Assembly: GCA_937906795.1 (NCBI GenBank)
Contig: CALCUQ010000276.1
Span: 1-14,952, forward strand
From: an uncultured Bacteroidales bacterium
Lineage (GTDB): Bacteria; Bacteroidota; Bacteroidia; Bacteroidales; UBA932
Length of the DNA stretch: 14,952 bases
Direction: 5' to 3'
The stretch's first letter is position 1, and every line of letters starts with the position of its first letter. This document shows positions 1-7,902 of this stretch, piece by piece. Under the pieces are notes generated by a model. It was not told the DNA's origin. It searched no databases and worked only from the letters and a program-made list of their open reading frames with translations. A program made the position numbers and the translations under genes.

Positions 1-141
1 GATGGAGGTCTTAAATTGAATGATTCATATGAAATACACCTTATATTTGATGAAGACCAGATAGAGATTACTGCTTCTAAAGTTCCATGGATAGATGGAG
101 GTAATGTGTTGATTCCTATCCACCCTGTACCAGAATTATAG
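1..141 (+). CDS. C-terminal end of a fimbrillin-like protein (5' end outside window)
   Basis: Frame 1 is open from the first base and ends at TAG 139-141, giving 46 residues. The segment reads as alternating beta-strand residues and contains VPWIDGG followed by NVLIPI, which resembles the W-containing final strands of fimbrillin-clan (Mfa_like) proteins. It lies 14 bases before the next lipoprotein gene on the same strand, so it is probably an earlier member of the same operon. The rest of the gene is outside the window. The family assignment rests mainly on context and on this short C-terminal pattern. Confidence 0.6.
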   Translation, partial: DGGLKLNDSYEIHLIFDEDQIEITASKVPWIDGGNVLIPIHPVPEL

Positions 142-155
142 ATTTGTAAAGAGTA

Positions 156-2297
156 ATGATAAAAGTAAAAAAAATAGTTTTATGCATAATAGCTCTTGTT
201 TTTGTTGCTGCTTCATGTTCTTTAGAAGAACCCGTAAATGATAACGCAACAGGAAACGAGATAGAGTTTTGTGCAATAAAGCAACGTATCATTACAAAAT
301 CTGGCGACGATTCCCAAATGTTTCCATCCGGTACAAAGTTCAATCTGTTTGCAGTAGGTACAGATACAGAGTGGAGTGCACAAGAAACCAAATTTTACAA
401 TCAAATTGGGATAAGTGATGAGGATGGCAACGTTGATTACTCTATTGATGGTAAAAAAGCATCGTATGACATTGATCAGAATCTTGATTTTTATGGTCTT
501 ACTTACAACAGTTCGCAAGAAGTGAATATCATAGGGGAAAAAGGAGAAATTCCTGTTGTTAATTTGTCTCTTTCAGCAAATCAGTTCCCAGACTTGATGT
601 ATTCAGATAATCTTAAAAACAAGAACTCATCGTCGGGAATACTAAATATGGAATTCAGGCATACCCTTTCCAAACTGAAATTTGAGGTATTAAAGCAGGA
701 TGAGAGTGCAGATGCAGACAAAAAACTGGAAAATGTTGTACTAAAGAAGGTTGTGCTGAAAGGTTCTGCCAATCATGCCCAGTTTAATCTAGGAAACCAG
801 AGCTGGAGTTATGGTGCAGCTGATATTGCTGACCGTATTGTTTATGAGAATGCAGAGGGTTTAAAGATTGAAAAGAAAGTTCAGACTCTTAAAGATGGAA
901 CAAGTGATTTGGAAATGCTTGTTGTTCCAAACAGTTCAGAAATTATACTTGAAGTTACTGTAGATTTGGATGGCAACAACAGTACAAATGATGATGTTGT
1001 AAAGGAGTATAAAATAATGAACTCTGAAACTGAGATACTTAAGATGGCCAAAGGTTATGCGTACACATTGTCTATTGCTGTTCTTAAGAATGATGTGAGG
1101 ATTGTTACTGTAACTCCAAGGGTATATGAATGGATAGATGTTGAGATGGAGGATGGAGATATATATCTGGGACAACCTGTGTTTTTTGCAAACCTTATGT
1201 GGATGGACCGCAATCTGGGAGCCAAAAGTGCAGACTGTGAAAATGACTGGTACAACACTGTGGGATATTATTATCAACATGGCAGAAATATTCCATATAT
1301 AATGGACACTCAAATATGGAGAGAAAAATATAATAAAGCCGGCAATCTAAGTTTCTCAGGAGGGAAATTCAACAATAACCTCATATATACATTAGACAGT
1401 AACGGAGAAAAGTTTTATGGATACCAGAGTGCGAGCAATAGTGCCTCAGCTGTTCATTTATATGATAATGTAGCCATAAATCCCGGGGATGCAGGAACAT
1501 ATGATTTTATATGTGGATTCAGCGGAGCATCAGCCTGGGCAAGAGGTACAGATAACAAAGAGGACCCCAGAAATCATATTTTTTGGGAAACTATAGAGAA
1601 TCAGCCATGTCCTAAAGGATGGCGTCTGCCTACCAGAAAAGATTTGTATAAATATATGCCTGATGCATTCAAGAGTACTGCTGTATGGCAAGATTCATAT
1701 ACAAAAGGAAACAACTTGAACAATGACTATCACAGTGGCTCCCAAAATGGTATAGGAGAAGTATATGACTGGAAATATTTTACTGCAAAATTTAAAGTTG
1801 ACACATCGTCGGAAGAAGAGTATTCATATCCTCTTCCCGACGAGTTTTCTTGCGTATACCTTATAAAATACGAAGGGACACCATCTGCATACAGGGTTAT
1901 GATTGAGCAAAGAAAAGCCAATACTGATGATCCGGCTACTGCTCCAGTAAAAATGTATGTAAGAATTTCCAGATTTGAAACCACAAAAGACGATAAGTTT
2001 ATAATGGATCCAACACGCACAAAATGGAATCTGCATAAGTTTGATTGGGAAAATCCTGCAGAATTTATGGACTTCCCACTATGTGGATACATTGATGCAA
2101 ACACCCCATTTTTAAATGATTTTGGAGATGGTTGCATTTTAAGGGCAATGGAAACAGATCTTAGTGGAAACAAAGTTGGAAGAAACTGGACAATATACTT
2201 GAGAAATGAACACCAGGGTGTTACAGTTGGTGGGAACAGCCGCCGCTCCTTAGGTGACCAGATACGTTGTGTAAGAGATGTAAATGTTGAATGGTAA
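156..2297 (+). CDS. Fimbrillin-like lipoprotein with C-terminal FISUMP domain (paralogue 1)
   Basis: This 713-aa predicted exported lipoprotein starts with a basic, hydrophobic signal peptide and a lipobox AASC with the acylated Cys at residue 21. The residues after it (SLEE) resemble a Bacteroidetes surface-export signal. Residues about 40-320 look like a fimbrillin/Mfa-like domain, with IITKSG at 45-50 and the typical HTLSKL at 169-174. From W349 to the end is a FISUMP domain (TIGR02145-like), with WMDRNLGA at 349-356, PCPKGWRLP around C485 and RRSLGDQIRC at 696-705. Known fimbrillins are secreted as lipoproteins and assembled at the surface by donor-strand exchange after an Arg-specific cut, and R44 sits at the expected place. 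A role as pilus tip or surface adhesin is inferred. It is paralogous to the next gene. Confidence 0.88.
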   Translation: MIKVKKIVLCIIALVFVAASCSLEEPVNDNATGNEIEFCAIKQRIITKSGDDSQMFPSGTKFNLFAVGTDTEWSAQETKFYNQIGISDEDGNVDYSIDGKKASYDIDQNLDFYGLTYNSSQEVNIIGEKGEIPVVNLSLSANQFPDLMYSDNLKNKNSSSGILNMEFRHTLSKLKFEVLKQDESADADKKLENVVLKKVVLKGSANHAQFNLGNQSWSYGAADIADRIVYENAEGLKIEKKVQTLKDGTSDLEMLVVPNSSEIILEVTVDLDGNNSTNDDVVKEYKIMNSETEILKMAKGYAYTLSIAVLKNDVRIVTVTPRVYEWIDVEMEDGDIYLGQPVFFANLMWMDRNLGAKSADCENDWYNTVGYYYQHGRNIPYIMDTQIWREKYNKAGNLSFSGGKFNNNLIYTLDSNGEKFYGYQSASNSASAVHLYDNVAINPGDAGTYDFICGFSGASAWARGTDNKEDPRNHIFWETIENQPCPKGWRLPTRKDLYKYMPDAFKSTAVWQDSYTKGNNLNNDYHSGSQNGIGEVYDWKYFTAKFKVDTSSEEEYSYPLPDEFSCVYLIKYEGTPSAYRVMIEQRKANTDDPATAPVKMYVRISRFETTKDDKFIMDPTRTKWNLHKFDWENPAEFMDFPLCGYIDANTPFLNDFGDGCILRAMETDLSGNKVGRNWTIYLRNEHQGVTVGGNSRRSLGDQIRCVRDVNVEW

Positions 2298-2298
2298 A

Positions 2299-4467
2299 AT
2301 GAGAAAAAGATACTTGATATATTTGATTCTGACACTTATTGTATGCTCCTGCGGATTGGAAGACACCACGGCAGGTTATGCTCCGGATGTGCCTATAGAG
2401 TTCAAAACTTCCAAGGTTAGGGTAATTACCAAATCTGGTGATGATGCCCAGAAATTTGATATTGGGACAAAATACAAATTATTTGCGGTTGCAGCAGCAG
2501 AAGGTACAGACGACTGGGGCAATACAATAATGAATGATATTGAGGGAGAAGAATCTGCCCAAGGAGTAATTGATTACGGAGAAAAGAAATCTTACGGACT
2601 TTTCCCTTGTAATATACTTAACTTTTATGGAGTTACATATGGCAATACAGAGTCTGTTACTGTTGCATCCAATGCATATGGTAATCGTGTTGTAAATGTC
2701 TCATTAAAGACAGATGGCACTCTGGAGGACCTTATGTACTCAAATAATTTAAAGAGTAAAAATGCCTCTTCCGGTATTTTGAATATGGAATTTGCCCATA
2801 CTCTTTCCAAACTTAAGTTTGAGATTATAAAGCAGGATGAAACTGCAGATGCAGACAAAAAACTCACCAATGCTACCCTTAAAAAAGTGATTCTAATGGG
2901 TACAGGAGGGCAGGGCACATTCAATATTGCAACAGGCAAATGGGAAAATATTACCACCCAAGATAGGGTTGTATATGATGGAACCTTTGCAATAGAGAAT
3001 TCTCCAAAGAATTTTGCAGAATGTCTTGCATTGCCTGTAAGCGATGGCGATGTAACCTTGAGAATATATCTGGATGGAATAGAGGGGGGGCAAGAATTCA
3101 TAGATTATACACTTGCTTATGACCAGAGCAATAAGCTGAGATTAGAGAGTAACAAGGAATATACACTTTCTGTTGTTGTTCTTAAGAATGATGTACGAAT
3201 AGTTACAGTTACACCTAAAGTTTATGAATGGATAGATGTTGAACTTGATAATGATGATGCATATTTAGGTCAGCCTGTATTTTTTGCAAACCTTATGTGG
3301 ATGGACAGAAATCTTGGAGCCAAAACTGCTGACTGTGAAAATGACTGGTATAACTCAATAGGATATTATTATCAGTTTGGAAGAAACATCCCTTTTATTC
3401 TGGATGTAAAGAAATGGCTGGCATATATAGAAGATGATGACCAGAAAGACATGCAAAAAGCAAATATTTTAAAAGTAAGGGAATACACTATAAAAGATAA
3501 GCATCCACAATGGGATACATATCCAGTAGAAAAACAAAATACCATTAAAAAGAATCTGGAAGAATGTATCTATTCATTAGACCATAAAGGGGAAAAAGTT
3601 TATGGATTCCAGGATAATATATCGGGGGCAAATGACAATCTTATCCGCTTTATAGGTGATGTTATCCTAAATGGTGATAATACAGTCAATGATGATAAAA
3701 CCAAACTGGCATACAGATTTGGTGCAGGCGGCACTGGAAAATATAAATCATTTTGGACAAATAAAGACAGCTATGGCCAAAACTATTGGAAAGATGTAGA
3801 TAATCAGCCATGCCCTAAAGGATGGCGCTTGCCAACCAAAGAAGATTTGTACAGTTTTATGCCACTCAAGCAAGCAAACTGGGCCAGTAATGGAAATAAA
3901 TATCCTGTTTCAATGCATAACACATTAGATGGCTATACAGAAGATGTCAGGCTCGGATGGATAGAATCTGCACAAGGCAGATACAATGTATGTTACATAC
4001 TTAAAAATCCTGGTCCCGCTAATGCCTACAGGATAATGATTAAATCCCACTTTGCTAAAAAAATAAATGGAGAAGGATACAGCACTAATAAAAGATATAT
4101 AACCATATCCCGCTATACAGCCTCTAAGAATGATAAAATAGAAGATTACACCTCTTCTACATACAATGAGGCCATTGCATCTGAGAGTAAAGAAAACACA
4201 TTATGGAATAACCCTGTAGAGGTTACATCATTCCCAGGATGCGGGTATATGGTTCCAGATGCTGTCAGTGAAAACTCACCAGATGTTTTTGTTGACTTTA
4301 GGTCTTTTGGTTGGGGTACAATTATGAGGACATCTGATCCATATGGCTCAACCAATTATGTTCAGTATCTTTCTGTCTCCGATTATCAGTTGAGTGTGCA
4401 ATCCAGCAGCCGCCGCTCACTTGGAGACCAGATTAGATGTGTACGTGATATTAATGTAGAATGGTAG
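2299..4467 (+). CDS. Fimbrillin-like lipoprotein with C-terminal FISUMP domain (paralogue 2)
   Basis: I chose ATG 2299 (722 aa) over ATG 2284. It leaves a one-base gap after the previous stop and begins directly with the basic signal peptide MRKRYL. The lipobox VCSC puts the acylated Cys at residue 18. The layout matches the previous gene: RVITKSG at 41-47, HTLSKL in the fimbrillin-like half, then FISUMP from W334 with WMDRNLGA, PCPKGWRLP around C505 and RRSLGDQIRC near the end. Both proteins end in a similar RD(V/I)NVEW tail. The main differences are a longer, highly charged insertion at about residues 370-430 and divergent loops in the second half of FISUMP. The pair therefore looks like a tandem duplication followed by divergence at exposed sites. 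The ligand is unknown. Confidence 0.88.
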   Translation: MRKRYLIYLILTLIVCSCGLEDTTAGYAPDVPIEFKTSKVRVITKSGDDAQKFDIGTKYKLFAVAAAEGTDDWGNTIMNDIEGEESAQGVIDYGEKKSYGLFPCNILNFYGVTYGNTESVTVASNAYGNRVVNVSLKTDGTLEDLMYSNNLKSKNASSGILNMEFAHTLSKLKFEIIKQDETADADKKLTNATLKKVILMGTGGQGTFNIATGKWENITTQDRVVYDGTFAIENSPKNFAECLALPVSDGDVTLRIYLDGIEGGQEFIDYTLAYDQSNKLRLESNKEYTLSVVVLKNDVRIVTVTPKVYEWIDVELDNDDAYLGQPVFFANLMWMDRNLGAKTADCENDWYNSIGYYYQFGRNIPFILDVKKWLAYIEDDDQKDMQKANILKVREYTIKDKHPQWDTYPVEKQNTIKKNLEECIYSLDHKGEKVYGFQDNISGANDNLIRFIGDVILNGDNTVNDDKTKLAYRFGAGGTGKYKSFWTNKDSYGQNYWKDVDNQPCPKGWRLPTKEDLYSFMPLKQANWASNGNKYPVSMHNTLDGYTEDVRLGWIESAQGRYNVCYILKNPGPANAYRIMIKSHFAKKINGEGYSTNKRYITISRYTASKNDKIEDYTSSTYNEAIASESKENTLWNNPVEVTSFPGCGYMVPDAVSENSPDVFVDFRSFGWGTIMRTSDPYGSTNYVQYLSVSDYQLSVQSSSRRSLGDQIRCVRDINVEW

Positions 4468-4469
4468 TT

Positions 4470-5531
4470 ATGAAGAATTTTATTATATTTTGCCTAAGTG
4501 CTTTTATTTTAGCATCATGCTCTCAGAAAGAGTCTTTTGAAGGGCCTAAAGATGGTCTTGTTGAGGTTCAGATTAAATTGCCCCAATATTATGCCCATTC
4601 GTCCAATGCATCAAAAACCAAAGCATCTCCAGATGTAGCTGGCCAGTTGCCTTCACAAAATATTGAAGATCTTGAGAATGGATCAACTCTTTGGCTTACA
4701 TATGAGCGTAAGATTGGGGAGAACAATTATGAGACCCCTGTATTAAAATCTTATGTAGTAAGAAGTTCAGGTGCAGGCTATCAGGCATTATATGCATGCG
4801 AAAACTCCATTATAGATGGGAAAATGGTTGTAAATGCAGAAAATGCATCAACAACAGCCACTCCTTTGTATCTTAAACACAACGAAACTTACCGTTTTAG
4901 GATGATTTCACCTGCAATGCCCATATCTGCAACAGACCTTTCTATGAACATAGACAATGGAGACAGCTTTTGCTCATCCGATGAAAGATATGACCAAACC
5001 AAAAGTAAAGATACTCAGATTACTGCCAATACCAGTGGTGTAAATTATATATCTCTAAATCCAATGATTCAGCAGACAGCCAGAATCTCTTTCAAATTAA
5101 AGAAAGGCAACAATGTTTCTTCTATTGTAATGATGGGAAATGGAATAGAGATTACCGGGATTCAAGACCCATATGCACATGGAGAGGGAGGAAACAAATA
5201 TAATTGGAGTTCTTTGGATGCAAGTGATACACTGGTTATGAGATTGGGAGACAAGAGAGCTTGGGTAACATTACCAGGAGAAAAGTTTACAGAAACTCCA
5301 GATGGAGCTCTGGCAGGCTCAGTATGCATTCTTCCAACAGATGCAAGAAGCAATACAGTTACAATGCTTTTGAATATGTCTGTCAATGGCGTGCCAACCC
5401 AATATATCACTACCCTAAATGGTATGATATTTGAGCATGCAAAATCATATAATTTAACATTTACAGTTAGTTTACAGAATAATATTGTTGTTGTAAACTG
5501 GCAAAACACTTCTTGGACAGCAGATATTTAA
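4470..5531 (+). CDS. Fimbrillin-clan lipoprotein
   Basis: ATG 4470 (353 aa) is preferred to ATG 4461. It begins two bases after the preceding stop and gives a clean signal peptide, MKNFIIF, ending in lipobox LASC with Cys at residue 17. The mature part is beta-rich. It contains QQTARISFKLKKG in the place where related proteins have the HALSKL strand, and ends with SYNLTFTVSLQNN and VNWQNTSW, a typical fimbrillin C-terminus. There is no FISUMP domain. The tight spacing with the genes on both sides indicates one operon. It could be an accessory pilus subunit or a stand-alone surface protein. The fimbrillin clan assignment is fairly secure, the role is not. Confidence 0.8.
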   Translation: MKNFIIFCLSAFILASCSQKESFEGPKDGLVEVQIKLPQYYAHSSNASKTKASPDVAGQLPSQNIEDLENGSTLWLTYERKIGENNYETPVLKSYVVRSSGAGYQALYACENSIIDGKMVVNAENASTTATPLYLKHNETYRFRMISPAMPISATDLSMNIDNGDSFCSSDERYDQTKSKDTQITANTSGVNYISLNPMIQQTARISFKLKKGNNVSSIVMMGNGIEITGIQDPYAHGEGGNKYNWSSLDASDTLVMRLGDKRAWVTLPGEKFTETPDGALAGSVCILPTDARSNTVTMLLNMSVNGVPTQYITTLNGMIFEHAKSYNLTFTVSLQNNIVVVNWQNTSWTADI

Positions 5532-5535
5532 CAGT

Positions 5536-6411
5536 ATGAAAATGAAAAGATTCTATATATTACTTTTTACGGCTCTAATGTTTACAGCTTGTAAGAGTGC
5601 TTATGACTTTCCAGAGAATGAAACTGTAGAGGTAACATTTTCTATAAATGGACAGGCAGATTCAAAAGCTGACTCACCTCTTATTCCAGATATTGAGAAT
5701 CTGATTTATGATGTATGGATTCTTCAGTATGATAAAATGGGTCTGCTGATTGACGCCGGTACCTCTCACCAAAGAATAACTGCATCCGGATCCCTAATGA
5801 CAACTGTCACTACTGACCTGGCTGTTGGAGATGGATGTACAATTTGTATTCTTGCCAATCTTGACAGAGGAAACACAACAGCCAGGACATGGCCACAAAC
5901 TTTAACAGAGTTTAAGACATCTGTTGAGATTGTTGCTCTGCAAGACAAAATTGAGAAAGCCAATAATGGAACTCTTACAGAGATGCCAATGTTTGGATAT
6001 TGGGAAGGCAATATAGATAATGAGATTGACAATATTAGAGTTTCACTTGGGCGTATGCTATGCAGAATAAATCTTGTAATAAACAATACAAGTGCATCTG
6101 CAAAAACCATTTTAAAGTTAGACAAAGTATCAGTGAAAGGCTACGCATTCCCAAGAATACAGCACAATCCTCTGCCAGATGATTCATACTCAACAATTGA
6201 AATCAACAAATCTGTTGCAGCAGGAAAATCAAGTGAATTGTATTTCTATACTGCCCCAAATTTTGCGGCAAGTGAAACCAATGCTACAAAACTTGTAATA
6301 GATGGTAAAAGCCCTGTGATTTTATCCAATGACCCACCCACACAGACAACAAACAGAGATTACAACTTATACCATAATTCAAACTACACATTTACAATAA
6401 ACATCAACTAA
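5536..6411 (+). CDS. Fimbrial-type lipoprotein, DUF4906/Mfa2-FimB-like
   Basis: This 291-aa predicted lipoprotein starts four bases after the previous stop. A second ATG at 5542 is also possible. The signal peptide ends in FTAC with Cys at residue 19, followed by Lys. The mature N-terminus has the pattern TVEVTFSI, then KADSP, then IENLIYDVWILQYDKMG. This is like the opening strands of FimB/Mfa2 and DUF4906 proteins, which anchor or regulate pilus length. A later segment (VSLGRMLCRINLVINN) resembles the middle strands of the same fold, and the end (NSNYTFTINI) is fimbrillin-like. As the last gene of the tight cluster it may be the anchor or a small accessory subunit. That role is inferred from position and fold only. 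Confidence 0.72.
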   Translation: MKMKRFYILLFTALMFTACKSAYDFPENETVEVTFSINGQADSKADSPLIPDIENLIYDVWILQYDKMGLLIDAGTSHQRITASGSLMTTVTTDLAVGDGCTICILANLDRGNTTARTWPQTLTEFKTSVEIVALQDKIEKANNGTLTEMPMFGYWEGNIDNEIDNIRVSLGRMLCRINLVINNTSASAKTILKLDKVSVKGYAFPRIQHNPLPDDSYSTIEINKSVAAGKSSELYFYTAPNFAASETNATKLVIDGKSPVILSNDPPTQTTNRDYNLYHNSNYTFTININ

Positions 6412-6443
6412 CAGAAAATTATAATTCTAAACAGATAACCATT

Positions 6444-7721
6444 GTGGATATACTTATAATTATTGGACTTATCCTTTTTAACGGATTGTTGTCAATGTCT
6501 GAGATGTCTGTGGTTTCTGCCCGCAAGACACGCCTGGAACTTGATGCAAAAAAGGGGAGCAAATCTGCCCAGAATGCCTTGGATCTTTCCAATAATCCCG
6601 ACAACTTTTTCTCCACCATACAGATAGGAATAACCCTAATAGGGATACTTACAGGTTTGTTTTCTGGAGAAGCCTTTGCTGCTGATCTGGCAAAAATTCT
6701 TGAAAAGATTCCTTTTATTGCACCATATGCATATGGTGTATCAGAAACCATTATAGTAATTGCTGTTACATATCTTACATTAGTGTTGGGCGAGCTTGTT
6801 CCAAAAAGGCTTGGTCTTGTTAAAGCAGAAGGGATTGCCAAAACAATAGCCCGACCTATGATATTGCTTTCAAAAATTACATATCCATTGGTATGGTTAC
6901 TCTCCAAAAGCACAAGTATAATTGTAACTCTTTTTGGTCTTGATAAAACCCAGGAAAACAAGGTTACAGAAGAAGAGGTCAAAGCTGTTATTAAAGAGAG
7001 TCTGGATGATGGAGAGATTGAAGAGGTTGAGCATGATATTGTGGAAAGGGTATTTAACCTTGGAGACCGCTCTATAAGCTCAATAATGACACATCGCACA
7101 GAGATGATATGGCTTGATATAAATGAATCTCCCAATATGTTAATGCAAAAAGTTAAGGAGAACATATACAATACATATCCGGTTGCAGATGGTGATATAG
7201 ACAAAGTTATTGGTGTTGTACACCTAAAGAATATTTTTGAAGTTGTAGACTCAAAAGAGTTCTCTATTAAGGATATCGTTAAAGATGCTTTCTACCTCCC
7301 AATGGATATGAACGTGTATGATGCATTGGAGAAATTCAAACAGGAAAGAATGAAATCTGCCATTATAACTGATGAATTTGGAGGGATAATGGGAATAGTT
7401 ACCCTTAAAGATATTCTGGAAGCTCTTGTTGGGGTAATGCCAGAAGATAATGACTCAGAAGACTGGGTATTAAGAGATGATGGGTCTATATTGGTTGACG
7501 GCCAATACTCTTTCTATGATTTTCTTGAAAAATTTGACATGGAAGAGCTTTATCAGGATAATTACTACAATACTATAAGTGGTCTTATCATTACGCAACA
7601 AGGTGAGATTCCACATATAGGCGAGAAAATATCCTGGAACAAATTTACATTTGAAATAATGGATATGGATGGTGCAAGGATTGACAAAGTCCTGGTACAC
7701 ATAAATAATGAGTTTGCTTAA
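6444..7721 (+). CDS. Hemolysin/CorC-type membrane protein: CNNM (DUF21), CBS pair, CorC_HlyC domain
   Basis: This 425-aa integral membrane protein starts at GTG 6444; no in-frame ATG lies before the first hydrophobic segment. Residues 1 to about 190 form the CNNM/DUF21 membrane domain, with hydrophobic stretches near 1-20, 52-75, 100-125 and 140-165 and the conserved TLVLGELVPKRL. Residues about 205-330 hold two CBS repeats (SIMTHRTEM and IITDEFGGIMGIVTL). The last 90 residues match the CorC_HlyC transporter-associated domain. The family is linked to Mg2+/Co2+ efflux and divalent-cation balance; the name hemolysin is historical. It sits 32 bases after the fimbrial-type cluster with no clear promoter or terminator between, so it may be read through. 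It is probably a housekeeping gene rather than a pilus component. Confidence 0.92.
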   Translation: MDILIIIGLILFNGLLSMSEMSVVSARKTRLELDAKKGSKSAQNALDLSNNPDNFFSTIQIGITLIGILTGLFSGEAFAADLAKILEKIPFIAPYAYGVSETIIVIAVTYLTLVLGELVPKRLGLVKAEGIAKTIARPMILLSKITYPLVWLLSKSTSIIVTLFGLDKTQENKVTEEEVKAVIKESLDDGEIEEVEHDIVERVFNLGDRSISSIMTHRTEMIWLDINESPNMLMQKVKENIYNTYPVADGDIDKVIGVVHLKNIFEVVDSKEFSIKDIVKDAFYLPMDMNVYDALEKFKQERMKSAIITDEFGGIMGIVTLKDILEALVGVMPEDNDSEDWVLRDDGSILVDGQYSFYDFLEKFDMEELYQDNYYNTISGLIITQQGEIPHIGEKISWNKFTFEIMDMDGARIDKVLVHINNEFA

Positions 7722-7894
7722 ACTTTATTAGCCTTTGGCTTGCGTCCGCTACGACGCAAAGCCTCGGCTATAATCCATTGCAGTTGTCCGTTTGTACTAC
7801 GGAACTCATCGGCAGCCCATTTTTCAATAGCTTCCATTGTCTGCGAGTCTATTCGCAAAACAAAACTTTTTGTATTTGATTCTTTTGCTGCCAT
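7718..7894 (-). CDS. 58-aa Arc-family ribbon-helix-helix DNA-binding protein
   Basis: This short reading frame runs from ATG 7894-7892 to TAA 7720-7718. Translation gives MAAKESNTKS, then FVLRID (the DNA-contacting beta strand), SQTMEAIEKWAADEF (helix A), RSTNGQ (turn) and LQWIIAEALRRSGR (helix B), with a basic tail KPKANKV. This is the complete ribbon-helix-helix fold of Arc/MetJ-type regulators, which bind as dimers and stack on tandem sub-sites. It lies 8 bases downstream of the SPFH gene on the same strand, so the two are almost certainly cotranscribed. Its last four bases overlap the stop of the convergent CNNM/CBS gene. The genomic pairing of SPFH with an Arc-like protein is, from memory, common in Bacteroidetes. 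The target is unknown; autoregulation is inferred. Confidence 0.88.
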   Translation of the reverse strand: MAAKESNTKSFVLRIDSQTMEAIEKWAADEFRSTNGQLQWIIAEALRRSGRKPKANKV

Positions 7895-7902
7895 AATCCG
7901 CG

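Noticed and set aside
2284..2298. ATG 2284 as start of the second FISUMP lipoprotein.
   Set aside because: It adds MLNGK before a good signal peptide and overlaps the previous gene; ATG 2299 fits better.
1730..2335. Minus-strand frame of 201 codons opposite the first FISUMP domain.
   Set aside because: The plus strand carries conserved FISUMP motifs across this stretch; the antisense translation has no recognisable domain.
6419..7204. Long minus-strand reading frame of 261 codons opposite the CNNM/CBS gene.
   Set aside because: It is the antisense of a clearly recognised protein, has a low-complexity Ser/Ile-rich translation and no family motif.
7737..7763. Imperfect hairpin (GGCTTGCGTC with GACGCAAAGCC) near the end of the RHH gene, possibly a terminator for the convergent pair.
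   Set aside because: It lies inside coding sequence, has a bulged base and no T-run on either side, so coding constraint or chance explains it as well.
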